From positions 48,251-112,250 of the forward strand of contig NZ_SNZE01000007.1 in assembly GCF_004363775.1 (NCBI RefSeq): a DNA stretch of 64,000 nucleotides. Direction: 5' to 3'. Both the position numbers and the translations under genes were made by a program. The stretch comes from Hydromonas duriensis. GTDB lineage: Bacteria; Pseudomonadota; Gammaproteobacteria; Burkholderiales; Burkholderiaceae. The first letter of the stretch is position 1, and each line of letters opens with the position of its first letter. Positions 42,885-51,039 of the stretch are shown piece after piece. The notes below the pieces were generated by a model. That model had not been told where the DNA came from. It saw only the letters and a list, made by a program, of their open reading frames with translations, and searched no databases.

Positions 42885-44402
42885 ATGAAAACTAAATATA
42901 ACGCTCGGATAGCATTTAAAGTAATGGTTGCAACAATAGGTGTTGCAGGTGCTTTGGTGTATTCTTCAGTAGGTGCGCAAGCCACGAGCATACAAAGCCA
43001 TGTCAATGCAGTTGAAGATGGTGCGGTTACGATGGTTATTCAAAAAGGCAATAACGTCCGTGATATTGCAAAAAAATACTCTCGAACCCATAACGTTCCT
43101 TTTAATCAGACCTTAGAGAAATTGATTGCGGCAAATCCCAACGCTTTTGCAGGCGGTAATCCAGATGTTTTGATTATAGGTTCAAAATTTGTTTTACCAT
43201 CTAAAACTGATTTACTCGGTCAAGCTAAAACGCAAGACGTTCAGGTGAAGCCTAAAGCCTCTGGAAGCGAGAGTGCATCTGTGGCGCCTCAAGCCGCATC
43301 CGTCACCATGGTCACGGAGTCTCCACTCAAAATTGAGTCTACTCCTTCTGACAGTAAAACAACGACAGAAGCTGCTGTTGTGTCTACACCTGTTGCAACA
43401 GAGGCTTTGTCTCAAACATCGGCTGTCGTCTCTGACGCTGAGTCTAAAACGTTAACCCCTGCGTTGACAGATTTGTCTTCTGTCTCTAAATTAACTTGGG
43501 ATACCATGATTGCCGTTCCAGTTTGGGCCGTCGTTGCACTGGTTGTGGTTTTGTTGATATTGCTTGCGAGTCTTGTTTATCGCTGGTCTCGCAATACAAA
43601 AACGGTTTTAAGTGAAGATACTAAAAATGACCGTTCAAACATGTCGTTGGCGGATGAAAATGGCAATCAAATCTCAATGATTGCTACACAGCCTCGTGTT
43701 GATGTCAAATTAGCAGGCAATAATCTCAAAACCGAGTTATCAACGGAGCGCAATGAGCAAAAAGAGGAAGTGAGTTCAGTGGTTGAATCTCTGGTCGCTC
43801 AAACCGAATCGGTTGTTCAATCTGAAAGCGGCATAACTCAATCTGCTCAGGATGTTAAAACCAATTTACCTTTTTCATTTCCATACTTAAATACGGCAAA
43901 ATATGGTTTACCTGTAGCCATATTGCCTGTACGCAGTGACGAGGATGAAACCGTTGATTTAACAACCGCTGTAAAAACTCCGCAGACGACTGAACATAAG
44001 TCATCGGTTGATGAAACCCATCTGCAACCAAAAAAACATGATGAGCAAGCTGAAAACCATCCAGAAATCGATGCGTCAACGACTTCTTTTAGTAGCGGTT
44101 TGGATTTAGATGTGACTGGATTTATGAATCGCTATGTTAATCCTGCGTTGCAACAAGCGCCAACTAAGCCATCATTTAACCTGTTGGATTTCGAAAGCAT
44201 GCTTGACCCCACCTACTTGCAATCATGGATGAATCAAAACACGCCTGAAGCGGTGTTGACTCGTGCACAAGAGGCACACGATGCGGGCTATGACCAAATT
44301 GCTGAACGCATGCTCGCAGATGTTTTATTCCGTGGAGATGCAGAGCAGTGTACCCTAGCGGCACAGTTGCGCAAGAAGTGGTTGAGCCACGGGTATGTAT
44401 AA
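42885..44402 (+). CDS. fimV: FimV/HubP-type polar protein
   Basis: A 505-residue inner-membrane protein. A signal-like N-terminus is followed by a LysM-like segment (VIQKGNNVRDIAKKYSRTH), then a long low-complexity linker of Ser/Thr/Glu/Lys with a membrane helix near residues 205-230 (PVWAVVALVVVLLILLASLV). The C-terminus carries the small FimV domain ending in YDQIAERMLADVLFRGDAEQ. FimV/HubP proteins mark cell poles and help type IV pili and motility. It is short (family members often exceed 800 residues), with fewer repeats in the linker. The start at 42885 is preferred over TTG at 42873. Its stop overlaps the truA start (TAATG). Confidence 0.9.
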   Translation: MKTKYNARIAFKVMVATIGVAGALVYSSVGAQATSIQSHVNAVEDGAVTMVIQKGNNVRDIAKKYSRTHNVPFNQTLEKLIAANPNAFAGGNPDVLIIGSKFVLPSKTDLLGQAKTQDVQVKPKASGSESASVAPQAASVTMVTESPLKIESTPSDSKTTTEAAVVSTPVATEALSQTSAVVSDAESKTLTPALTDLSSVSKLTWDTMIAVPVWAVVALVVVLLILLASLVYRWSRNTKTVLSEDTKNDRSNMSLADENGNQISMIATQPRVDVKLAGNNLKTELSTERNEQKEEVSSVVESLVAQTESVVQSESGITQSAQDVKTNLPFSFPYLNTAKYGLPVAILPVRSDEDETVDLTTAVKTPQTTEHKSSVDETHLQPKKHDEQAENHPEIDASTTSFSSGLDLDVTGFMNRYVNPALQQAPTKPSFNLLDFESMLDPTYLQSWMNQNTPEAVLTRAQEAHDAGYDQIAERMLADVLFRGDAEQCTLAAQLRKKWLSHGYV

Positions 44403-45193
44403 TGCCGCGCATCGCACTCGGCATTCAATATGACGGCACGCCTTTTCAAGGTTGGCAGTCACAAGTGCATGGGCTAACAGTCCAAGACACTTTACAAACA
44501 GCCTTATCTCAATTTGCTACACTACCTTTGTTCGTCCAGTGCGCTGGACGAACAGATGCTGGTGTACATGCTTTATCGCAGGTGGTACATGTTGATGTAC
44601 CTTTTGAACGAGATGAGCAGTCGTGGATTCGAGGAACAAATGCATTTTTGCCTGAAACCATTGCGGTACAGTGGGCAAAAACTGTCCCTGATGACTTTCA
44701 TGCTCGTTTTGATGCCTTCAAGCGAACTTACCATTATGTGATTTATAATCATCCAACACGCTCGCCGATTTGGGCCAATCGTGCAGGCTGGTTTCATCGA
44801 CAATTAAATGCCGAAAAAATGAATGCTGCTGCACAGGCTTTAATTGGTGAACATGATTTTTCGGCTTTTCGTGCCTCGCAATGTCAAGCCAAATCGCCGA
44901 TAAAAACCATGCATTCGATTAAGGTCCAGCGAATGGGTGATTTAGTTGTTGTCAGTGTGACTGCAAATGCTTTTTTACACCACATGGTGCGCAATATTGT
45001 TGGTAGCTTGATTTATGTCGGCATGGGTAAGCAAGAAGTGGATTGGCTCGGTTTTTTATTGACACAAAATAACCGAAATTTGTCTGCTCCCACGTTTTCC
45101 GCCAGCGGACTGTATTTAGCCGCTATCCATTATGATGAGCGTTTTGGCTTGCCTTTGCCGAATGACGATGCCAGTGCGTTAATTGGGTTATAA
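44402..45193 (+). CDS. truA: tRNA pseudouridine(38-40) synthase
   Basis: A 263-residue enzyme that makes pseudouridine at positions 38-40 of the anticodon arm. Catalytic Asp52 is in CAGRTDAGVHALSQVVH. IALGIQYDGTPFQGWQSQ starts the domain, and FLHHMVRNIVGSLIYVGMGK near residue 195 closes it. The ATG at 44402 overlaps the fimV stop by one base; this position yields the standard N-terminus, so longer starts are rejected. trpF follows 3 bases after its stop, showing tight coupling in the order truA-trpF known from other Burkholderiales. Confidence 0.96.
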   Translation: MPRIALGIQYDGTPFQGWQSQVHGLTVQDTLQTALSQFATLPLFVQCAGRTDAGVHALSQVVHVDVPFERDEQSWIRGTNAFLPETIAVQWAKTVPDDFHARFDAFKRTYHYVIYNHPTRSPIWANRAGWFHRQLNAEKMNAAAQALIGEHDFSAFRASQCQAKSPIKTMHSIKVQRMGDLVVVSVTANAFLHHMVRNIVGSLIYVGMGKQEVDWLGFLLTQNNRNLSAPTFSASGLYLAAIHYDERFGLPLPNDDASALIGL

Positions 45194-45196
45194 ATA

Positions 45197-45838
45197 ATGA
45201 GAACTCGTGTTAAATTTTGTGGCTTCACCCGTGCGCAAGACGTTCATGCTGCGATTGAAGCAGGGGCGGATGCGCTGGGTTTTGTATTGTATGACCAAAG
45301 TCCGCGTTACATTGAACCTGAACGTGTGGCTGAGTTAGTTAAACACATTCCTGCTTTTATCAATACCGTGGGTTTATTTGTCAATGCGGCAGCGGATGGT
45401 ATTGTCAGCATAATGAATCAAGTTCCTTTGCACACGGTTCAGCTGCATGGTGATGAAACGTGGTCCTTTGCGACGCGGCTGGAACGTATTTTACAACGCC
45501 CCGTGATTAAGGCGGTACGTGTCAATGCGCAGACGGACTGGGCTGAAGTGGCTGCTCATATTCATCAAGTGTCTGGTGTTTTACTTGATGCCGATAGTGT
45601 TGGTTATGGTGGTTCAGGGCATCAGTTTGATTGGCAAGTCATTCCAGATAATGTGCGTGAAAAAATTATTTTGAGTGGTGGTCTAGGGCTTGATACGATT
45701 AGCCGTGCGATTCAGACAGTTCGACCTTATGCGTTGGATGTATCTTCGGGGATTGAATCAGGCGTTAAGGGCGTGAAAGACAAAGATAAAATGCACGCAT
45801 TTATACAGCGGGTACAAGCAGCGGACGCTAGACAATAA
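45197..45838 (+). CDS. trpF: Phosphoribosylanthranilate isomerase
   Basis: A 213-residue TIM-barrel enzyme for the third step of tryptophan synthesis (Amadori rearrangement of PRA to CdRP). Seen: RVKFCGFTRAQDVHAAIEAG with catalytic Cys, GADALGFVLYDQSPRYIEPE, VQLHGDE, LLDADSVGYGGSGHQFDW and LSGGLGLDTISRAI, then DVSSGIESGVKGVKD. The ATG at 45197 has little own ribosome site and relies on truA upstream. The 98-base gap before trpB contains a perfect 8-bp hairpin (45847-45868) without a T-run. Confidence 0.96.
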   Translation: MRTRVKFCGFTRAQDVHAAIEAGADALGFVLYDQSPRYIEPERVAELVKHIPAFINTVGLFVNAAADGIVSIMNQVPLHTVQLHGDETWSFATRLERILQRPVIKAVRVNAQTDWAEVAAHIHQVSGVLLDADSVGYGGSGHQFDWQVIPDNVREKIILSGGLGLDTISRAIQTVRPYALDVSSGIESGVKGVKDKDKMHAFIQRVQAADARQ

Positions 45839-45936
45839 TGTGTTCGTTGTATCTGTGTTGAGATACAAGACAAAAGAGCCTCTGATGAGGTTACTTGAAC
45901 ATTTAAATGGATATTTAAAATATTAAGGATTTTAAA

Positions 45937-47130
45937 ATGTATAACTTTCCTGACATCAACGGCCATTTCGGTGTGTATGGCGGTCGCTTTGCTTCAGAAA
46001 CCTTGATTCCCGCCTTGGATGAGTTACTTGAAGCTTACAAAACCATTGTGCCAACCAAAGCGTTTCAGGATGAATATGCTTACGAACTTAAGCATTTTGT
46101 TGGTCGTCCATCTCCGATTTATCATGCCAAACGCTTGTCATCCGAAAATGGTGGTGCACAGATTTACCTTAAACGTGAAGACTTAAATCATACGGGTGCG
46201 CACAAAATTAACAATGTGATTGGACAAGCCTTGCTGGCTCGCCAAATGGGCAAACCCCGTGTCATCGCAGAAACGGGAGCAGGGCAGCACGGTGTCGCCA
46301 CAGCCACAATCTGCGCACGATTTGGTTTGCAATGTGATGTTTATATGGGCAGTGAAGATGTTGCGCGTCAAGCTGCCAATGTTTATCGCATGAAATTACT
46401 GGGTGCGCGAGTTATTCCTGTTGAGTCGGGCTCAAAAACTCTAAAAGATGCTCTGAATGAAGCCATGCGCGATTGGGTATCGAACGTGGAAAATACGTTT
46501 TATATCATTGGCACTGTGGCGGGACCACATCCATATCCTGCCATGGTTCGTGATTTTCAACGCATCATCGGTGATGAGTGTTTGACGCAAATGCCAGAAA
46601 TGATTCAACGCCAACCCGATGCGGTGGTGGCTTGCATTGGCGGTGGCTCAAATGCAATGGGGATTTTTTATCCGTATATTCCACATGAAAATGTGCGACT
46701 GATTGGGGTCGAGGCTGCGGGTGATGGCTTGGATTCACCGCGTCACGCCGCCAGTCTAAATAAAGGCAGTGTCGGCGTGTTGCATGGCAATCGCACCTAT
46801 ATTTTGCAAGACAAAAATGGTCAAGTGACCGAGACACACTCTGTTTCAGCTGGACTTGACTATCCTGGCGTAGGCCCTGAACACGCTTACTTAAAAGACA
46901 TTAAACGCGCCGAATATGTTGGTATTAGTGACAATGAGGCTTTGGAGGCTTTTCATACGTTGTGCCGTGTAGAAGGGATTATTCCTGCACTTGAGTCTTC
47001 TCATGCGGTGGCGTATGCCTTGAAATTGGCGAAAACCATGTCGCCTGAGCAGGTGCTTTTGGTCAATTTATCAGGTCGCGGAGATAAAGATATGCACACC
47101 GTTGCGGAGCGGGGCGGACTGGTTTTGTAA
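45937..47130 (+). CDS. trpB: Tryptophan synthase beta subunit
   Basis: A 397-residue PLP enzyme joining indole and serine. PLP Lys90 is in [33 protein letters not shown] at the start, [20 protein letters not shown], and [12 protein letters not shown] (phosphate grip) are present. The type is TrpB1, which normally works in an alpha2beta2 complex with TrpA. The gene is followed by a strong terminator at 47174 and then by a TetR gene; trpA, which usually follows in Burkholderiales, is not here, nor anywhere in the window. It must be unlinked or absent. Confidence 0.97.
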   Translation: MYNFPDINGHFGVYGGRFASETLIPALDELLEAYKTIVPTKAFQDEYAYELKHFVGRPSPIYHAKRLSSENGGAQIYLKREDLNHTGAHKINNVIGQALLARQMGKPRVIAETGAGQHGVATATICARFGLQCDVYMGSEDVARQAANVYRMKLLGARVIPVESGSKTLKDALNEAMRDWVSNVENTFYIIGTVAGPHPYPAMVRDFQRIIGDECLTQMPEMIQRQPDAVVACIGGGSNAMGIFYPYIPHENVRLIGVEAAGDGLDSPRHAASLNKGSVGVLHGNRTYILQDKNGQVTETHSVSAGLDYPGVGPEHAYLKDIKRAEYVGISDNEALEAFHTLCRVEGIIPALESSHAVAYALKLAKTMSPEQVLLVNLSGRGDKDMHTVAERGGLVL

Positions 47131-47173
47131 AAATTTTTCCTAAAGCATTTATCCTTTGAATTCTAAATACATT

Positions 47174-47212
47174 AAAGCCTGCTGAGAGTTTTCAGCAGGC
47201 TTTAGTTTTTTA
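47174..47212 (+). terminator. Rho-independent terminator of trpB
   Basis: A 12-bp perfect stem (AAAGCCTGCTGA at 47174-47185 and its complement at 47192-47203) with a 6-base loop, then AGTTTTTT. The following 140 bases to the TetR promoter are A/T-rich with no gene. Confidence 0.92.
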
Positions 47213-47352
47213 AATTTTTTTAAATCGCATTAATAATCAATAGGATGAATATTAATAATGGTAAGCAGCGTCAGAGAGCGCTTCCGAAAATTTACTCAAA
47301 CAAAATAAGCTGTATTTTTATTTATCATTATTAATTATTTTTTTGTTTTAAA

Positions 47353-47381
47353 TTGACCGAACGGTCTGTTTGAATTAGAAT
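47353..47381 (+). promoter_or_regulatory. sigma-70 promoter with overlapping palindromic operator (TetR gene)
   Basis: TTGACC (-35, 47353-47358), 17-base spacer, TAGAAT (-10, 47376-47381). The -35 lies in GACCGAACGGTC (47355-47366), a perfect 12-base palindrome of the kind bound by many TetR regulators. Binding would block RNA polymerase, so autorepression of the TetR-SDR operon is predicted. The start codon at 47390 is only 8 bases after the -10, so the transcript may be leaderless. Confidence 0.7.
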
Positions 47382-47389
47382 GGCTTCCT

Positions 47390-47977
47390 ATGAACCAAAA
47401 ACATGACCGACAAGAGGCGTTAGAAAAAGGATTGCAACTCCTCTGCGAAAATAGCTATCACAACATTGGCGTCAATCTGATTTGCCAACAGACAGGTATG
47501 ACCAAAGGGGCTTTTTATAACGCATTTAAAAGCAAAGAAAATTTTTTAATAGAAGTGCTCAATGTATTCGCGCAGTCGAGTTTAGAAAGAATTCGATACC
47601 AATTGTCTTTTCCACCTGAGCAACCTGCCGTTGAACGTTTGAAAAATTTTTATATCCAAATGCTGGAGCAACAGCCTTCACTGAACTTTGCGGGCTGCTT
47701 TGTTAATAACATCATGTCAGAGCTTGGGGCGCAAAATGAGGCCGTAGCAGAATGCACCTCCTTATTGTTCAATAGTTTTGTACTGGCGATACAGCCTTGT
47801 GTATTAGAGGCGCAAGAACAAGGGGCTTTTGATAAAAATTTATCGGCCAAAGATATAGCACAGTTACTGCACGCCAGCTTCTATGGCGCCTTAACATGTG
47901 CTAGAGGTTTGCGCCAAAACCACCAAGCCATTACAAATATGAATTTGCTGTTCAAAAGCTTAACCACATCTCATTAA
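47390..47977 (+). CDS. TetR-family transcriptional regulator
   Basis: A 195-residue regulator. The N-terminal helix-turn-helix reads ALEKGLQLLCENSYHNIGVN and then CQQTGMTKGAFYNAFKSKEN, a classic TetR domain. The remaining helices form the ligand pocket, with a C-terminal segment (GALTCARGLRQ) recalling the AcrR/NemR-like groups of regulators. The promoter overlaps a perfect operator, so it probably represses itself and the SDR gene 26 bases downstream. There is no ribosome site, and almost no 5' leader, for ATG 47390. Confidence 0.93.
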   Translation: MNQKHDRQEALEKGLQLLCENSYHNIGVNLICQQTGMTKGAFYNAFKSKENFLIEVLNVFAQSSLERIRYQLSFPPEQPAVERLKNFYIQMLEQQPSLNFAGCFVNNIMSELGAQNEAVAECTSLLFNSFVLAIQPCVLEAQEQGAFDKNLSAKDIAQLLHASFYGALTCARGLRQNHQAITNMNLLFKSLTTSH

Positions 47978-48003
47978 CTTATATTCATTAAAAAAGGAAA
48001 CAC

Positions 48004-48807
48004 ATGTCGTCATTGAGTCAAAAATATGGTCCTTGGGCGCTGGTAACGGGTGCAACATCGGGCATTGGTGAAGAACTTGCTCTACAAGCCGCTGAAAAAG
48101 GGCTGAACATTGTTCTTGTCGCTAGAAACAAAGATGAGTTAGAACAATCAGCGCATAAAATCATGACAAAGTATGGTGTTCAGACACATAGTATCGCCAC
48201 AGATTTGTCTAAACAAGACGATATTGCTCGTTTGTTTGAACAAACCCAGCATCTTGACATTGGCTTATTGATTCTCAGCGCGGCGGTCGAAGTGACTGGC
48301 GCATTTGAAAAAAATGATTTGGCCCGTGAGTTGCAAATGATTGATTTGAATGTCAAAGCGACCATGCAGTTAACTCACCATTATGTCAAGCCGATGGTTG
48401 CGAGAAAACAAGGTGGTGTCTTGATGTTGGCGAGTCTTTCAGGTCAAATGCCCAATCCGTATTTGGCGAGTTACGCGGGAACAAAGGCATACGTGATTAA
48501 TTTTGGTGCTTCTCTCTATGGGGAACTTAAATCTAAAGGCGTTGATGTCACGGTCTTGTCTCCAGGTTTGACTATTACGCCAATGTCGAAAGCTGTGCCT
48601 GTGGACTGGAATAAAACACCCATGAAAGCAATGGAAGCCAGAGATGTTGCAGCAGTAGGCCTAGGGGCGATTGGTAAAAAAGCCCTTGTTGTTCCCGGTG
48701 CTCGCAATACCATGATGGCGATTATGTCAAAGTTAACGCCTGTGGCTTTGGCAAGTAAAATGAATGCAGTGATGATGCGTAAGGCCATTAAACCAGAGTT
48801 ACTTTAA
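48004..48807 (+). CDS. Short-chain dehydrogenase/reductase
   Basis: A 267-residue NAD(P)-dependent oxidoreductase of the classical SDR fold. Cofactor site VTGATSGIGEELALQAA (residues 14-30); catalytic Tyr157 and Lys161 in SYAGTKAYV; Ser144/146 in MLASLSGQ. The NNAG segment is replaced by ILSAAVEVTG. The C-terminus ends in a longer helix (PVALASKMNAVMMRKA). The substrate is unknown; under a TetR regulator with a NemR-type operator, a role in removing a reactive carbonyl or quinone is possible but not shown. AAAAAGGAAACAC precedes the ATG. Confidence 0.92.
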   Translation: MSSLSQKYGPWALVTGATSGIGEELALQAAEKGLNIVLVARNKDELEQSAHKIMTKYGVQTHSIATDLSKQDDIARLFEQTQHLDIGLLILSAAVEVTGAFEKNDLARELQMIDLNVKATMQLTHHYVKPMVARKQGGVLMLASLSGQMPNPYLASYAGTKAYVINFGASLYGELKSKGVDVTVLSPGLTITPMSKAVPVDWNKTPMKAMEARDVAAVGLGAIGKKALVVPGARNTMMAIMSKLTPVALASKMNAVMMRKAIKPELL

Positions 48808-48880
48808 TGAGTAAAACTTGCAAATTATTCTGTATGTAATAAATAAAAAATAAAAGCAGATTTGTGGCAAGGCGCAAAGA

Positions 48881-48917
48881 AAAAGAGTTCTAACTTTATT
48901 GATTAGAACTCTTTTTT
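48881..48917 (+). terminator. Rho-independent terminator of the TetR-SDR operon
   Basis: A perfect 13-bp stem (AAAAGAGTTCTAA at 48881-48893 and its complement at 48903-48915) and a T-run. Confidence 0.93.
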
Positions 48918-49079
48918 CGCGCGTTTTTATGATGTATCAGGACTAAAATTTTGTAAGCGTCCGCCCCAGCCACCTTGAACTCGCCTAAATAACCTGCGAT
49001 ATTGTGTGCTCCATAAATTACAGGGGCGCACATGTCAAACTCAGCACTACCAAGCAAACGTAGCCATCCATGCAAAGGG

Positions 49080-49214
49080 ATGAGCAAAGCTGATTACCGC
49101 GCTTATCGACAGCATCACGTCAAACTATGGCAAGCCAGCGGTTTGTTCAGTGCGACGTTTGTCCCCGTGCGCCTTCAGCGCGTAGCTCAATCACAGAATC
49201 TACTTCAAACTTAA
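49080..49214 (+). pseudogene. Possible relic of an IS66-type accessory gene (tnpA-like)
   Basis: The 392-base interval 48808-49199 has no intact gene besides the terminator at 48881. From ATG 49080, after AAAGGG, a short frame reads SKADYRAYRQHHVKLWQASG, which resembles the beginning of IS66-family TnpA proteins (a W-x-ASGLS pattern). It then becomes unrelated and ends after 44 residues, running into the LysR gene. No inverted repeats or target duplications were found. Treat as a weak possibility of a decayed element. Confidence 0.3.
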
Positions 49215-50183
49215 GGGCAAATCGAGTTTATTTGTCTTTAAAAAACTAAAATTTTGACTGTTGTCTCGTTGTGTAAACAGTGCCTCACTCAACACTTTTT
49301 GTTCAAATTCATTGCATTGATTTTTTAGCCAATTTTTAAAGATATTCAGTTTAGGGCTGTTGTGACTACGATTGGGCCAGAGTAAATGGTAGTTTGAACG
49401 GTGTAAGGGCATGTGAGGCGTGACTTTTTTAAGCCAGCCTTGCTCTATCCAAAGGGCTACAATACTCAAGCGGGTCAGTATGCAATCAACAGCACCATTG
49501 CGTAAAGCCTCCATGGCAAGGTTGGAATCATTGACAACCAGTGTTTCACTGACGCTGATGTTTTCTAAATTGGCGGTAACAGACCAATTTGCCAAATCTT
49601 CATTTGCTAAAATAGCCGTGCCAAGACTTAAAGCATCTGCTGTGTTTTGTGTGGCAGTGTAACGGTCATAATTATCTCTTGCGACCAGCAACTGCCAGTC
49701 GCTCATGATTTTTTCAGTGTGTAAGCCTTGCATTCTTACTTCACCAAACCTAATAAGACAGTCGATAGAAGAGTCCTCAAAGTCTTGCATGTCTAATGAG
49801 GCTATTAGTTCAATTTTCCAATCAGGGTACTCTTGCCAAAACAGAGGTAAGCGAGGCACCAGCCAATGTGTTGCAAATGATGGAATCACTCCAATGGTTA
49901 AATATTCACTTTGCTTACGTTGGGTGATGCGCTCTGTGATTCCACCGATTTGTTGTAATGATTGACGTATCTGATAAGCGTATACTCGGCCATCATGGGT
50001 TAAATCCATGCGTCGGGCGCGGCGGTCTATGAGGGCTATGCCAAGGTGTTTTTCTAGCAAACGCACTTGGTGACTGATTGCGCTGTGTGTGACATGTAGC
50101 TCTTCAGCAGCGCGCGTGACGCTGCCAAGTCGGGCGACTGATTCAAAAGCGCGAAGGGCCGTAAGTGGAGGTAGACTAAACAT
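49200..50183 (-). CDS. LysR-family regulator, GcvA-like (divergent to yfcF)
   Basis: A 327-residue regulator. HTH: LPPLTALRAFESVARLGSVT and EELHVTHSAISHQVRLLEKH, the wording typical of the GcvA/AmpR branch. The effector domain begins near residue 90 (EYLTIGVIPSFATHWLVPRL). The C-terminus extends about 30 residues beyond the usual 300. It faces the glutathione transferase gene across 204 bases with repeated GTGAA/TTCAC half-sites, so it likely controls that gene. Confidence 0.92.
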   Translation of the reverse strand: MFSLPPLTALRAFESVARLGSVTRAAEELHVTHSAISHQVRLLEKHLGIALIDRRARRMDLTHDGRVYAYQIRQSLQQIGGITERITQRKQSEYLTIGVIPSFATHWLVPRLPLFWQEYPDWKIELIASLDMQDFEDSSIDCLIRFGEVRMQGLHTEKIMSDWQLLVARDNYDRYTATQNTADALSLGTAILANEDLANWSVTANLENISVSETLVVNDSNLAMEALRNGAVDCILTRLSIVALWIEQGWLKKVTPHMPLHRSNYHLLWPNRSHNSPKLNIFKNWLKNQCNEFEQKVLSEALFTQRDNSQNFSFLKTNKLDLPLSLK

Positions 50184-50199
50184 AATAAACTCATTTTAA

Positions 50200-50226
50200 G
50201 TGAAAATAATTCACATCATAAGTGAA
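50200..50226. promoter_or_regulatory. Candidate operator, GTGAA inverted and direct repeats
   Basis: GTGAA at 50200-50204 and TTCAC at 50210-50214 form an inverted repeat, followed by a third half-site AGTGAAAA at 50221, within about 45 bases of the LysR start codon. A second symmetric site (GTGAT and ATCAC) lies at 50351-50369 close to yfcF. Their number and symmetry suit LysR autoregulation and activation of yfcF. Confidence 0.4.
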
Positions 50227-50387
50227 AACATATCGATTGGCATTTTTCGTTTATATACTTAATATATCTCGGTGAAAGTAAAAATAATTGCATTTTATTA
50301 TTTTTCATTCTATGGGGATGTGTTAATTTTTTTCACATTTAAATTAAGAAGTGATGTTATTTATATCACGATTGTATTGGAGATTAT

Positions 50388-51008
50388 ATGTCTGACTTAA
50401 CGTTATATGTCGATGCACCATACACCAGCCCTTGGGCAATGTCGGTCTTTGTGGCTTTAACAGAAAAACATTTGCCGTTTAAACTTATAACGGTTGATTT
50501 AGAAAAGGGCGAGCAGCGTGACATCCCGTCGTTGACTTATCGCGTTCCGACTTTAGTGCATGGTCATTTTTCATTAACAGAGTCCAGCGCGATTACAGAA
50601 TATTTGGAAGACCTTTTTCCAGAGCATGCGATGTATCCAAAAGATACCGAGAATCGAGCACGAGCAAGACAAATCCAATCTTGGATACGCAGTGACTTAT
50701 TAATTTTACGGCAGGAGCGTTCAACCATTGTTGTGTTTTACGAACCCACCACGACCCCTTTATCCGCTCAAGCGCAAGTGGCTGTGCAGAAGCTATTTAA
50801 AGTGGCAGAGGAGCTGCTGTCGCATGGCGGGGAGCATATTTTTGCAGAATGGAGTCTAGTTGATTTAGATTTGACAATCATGCTCAATCGGTTATTGCTC
50901 AATGGCGATGATGTGCCTCCACGCTTAGCAGCGTACGCCCGTCGCCAATGGCAACGCCCATCCGTGCAAGCGTGGTTAAATTTGTTGCCCACCCAATTGG
51001 GGGACTAA
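50388..51008 (+). CDS. yfcF: Glutathione S-transferase, YfcF type
   Basis: A 206-residue glutathione transferase. The whole length resembles E. coli YfcF: SPWAMSVFVALTEKHLPFKL, YRVPTLVHGHFSLTESSAIT with the SS motif that grips glutathione, EYLEDLFPEHAMYP, then ENRARARQIQSWIRSDLL, RQERSTIVVF, and AEWSLVDLDLTIMLNRLLL in the C-terminal helical domain. YfcF-type enzymes have transferase and peroxidase activity and act in oxidative stress. It is divergent from a LysR regulator, so induction by an oxidant or electrophile is plausible. A hairpin (TTGATTCA / TGAATCAA at 51019-51043) follows its stop. Confidence 0.9.
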   Translation: MSDLTLYVDAPYTSPWAMSVFVALTEKHLPFKLITVDLEKGEQRDIPSLTYRVPTLVHGHFSLTESSAITEYLEDLFPEHAMYPKDTENRARARQIQSWIRSDLLILRQERSTIVVFYEPTTTPLSAQAQVAVQKLFKVAEELLSHGGEHIFAEWSLVDLDLTIMLNRLLLNGDDVPPRLAAYARRQWQRPSVQAWLNLLPTQLGD

Positions 51009-51039
51009 AACGCTTATTTTGATTCAAGATAAAGATGAA

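Noticed and set aside
45873..45900. CTGATGAG, resembling a hammerhead ribozyme core
   Set aside because: No GAAA core or suitable stems around it; chance match.
49175..49205. GCGCGTAGCTCAATCAC, resembling the start of a tRNA
   Set aside because: No anticodon or T-arm can be folded downstream; it overlaps the end of a LysR gene.
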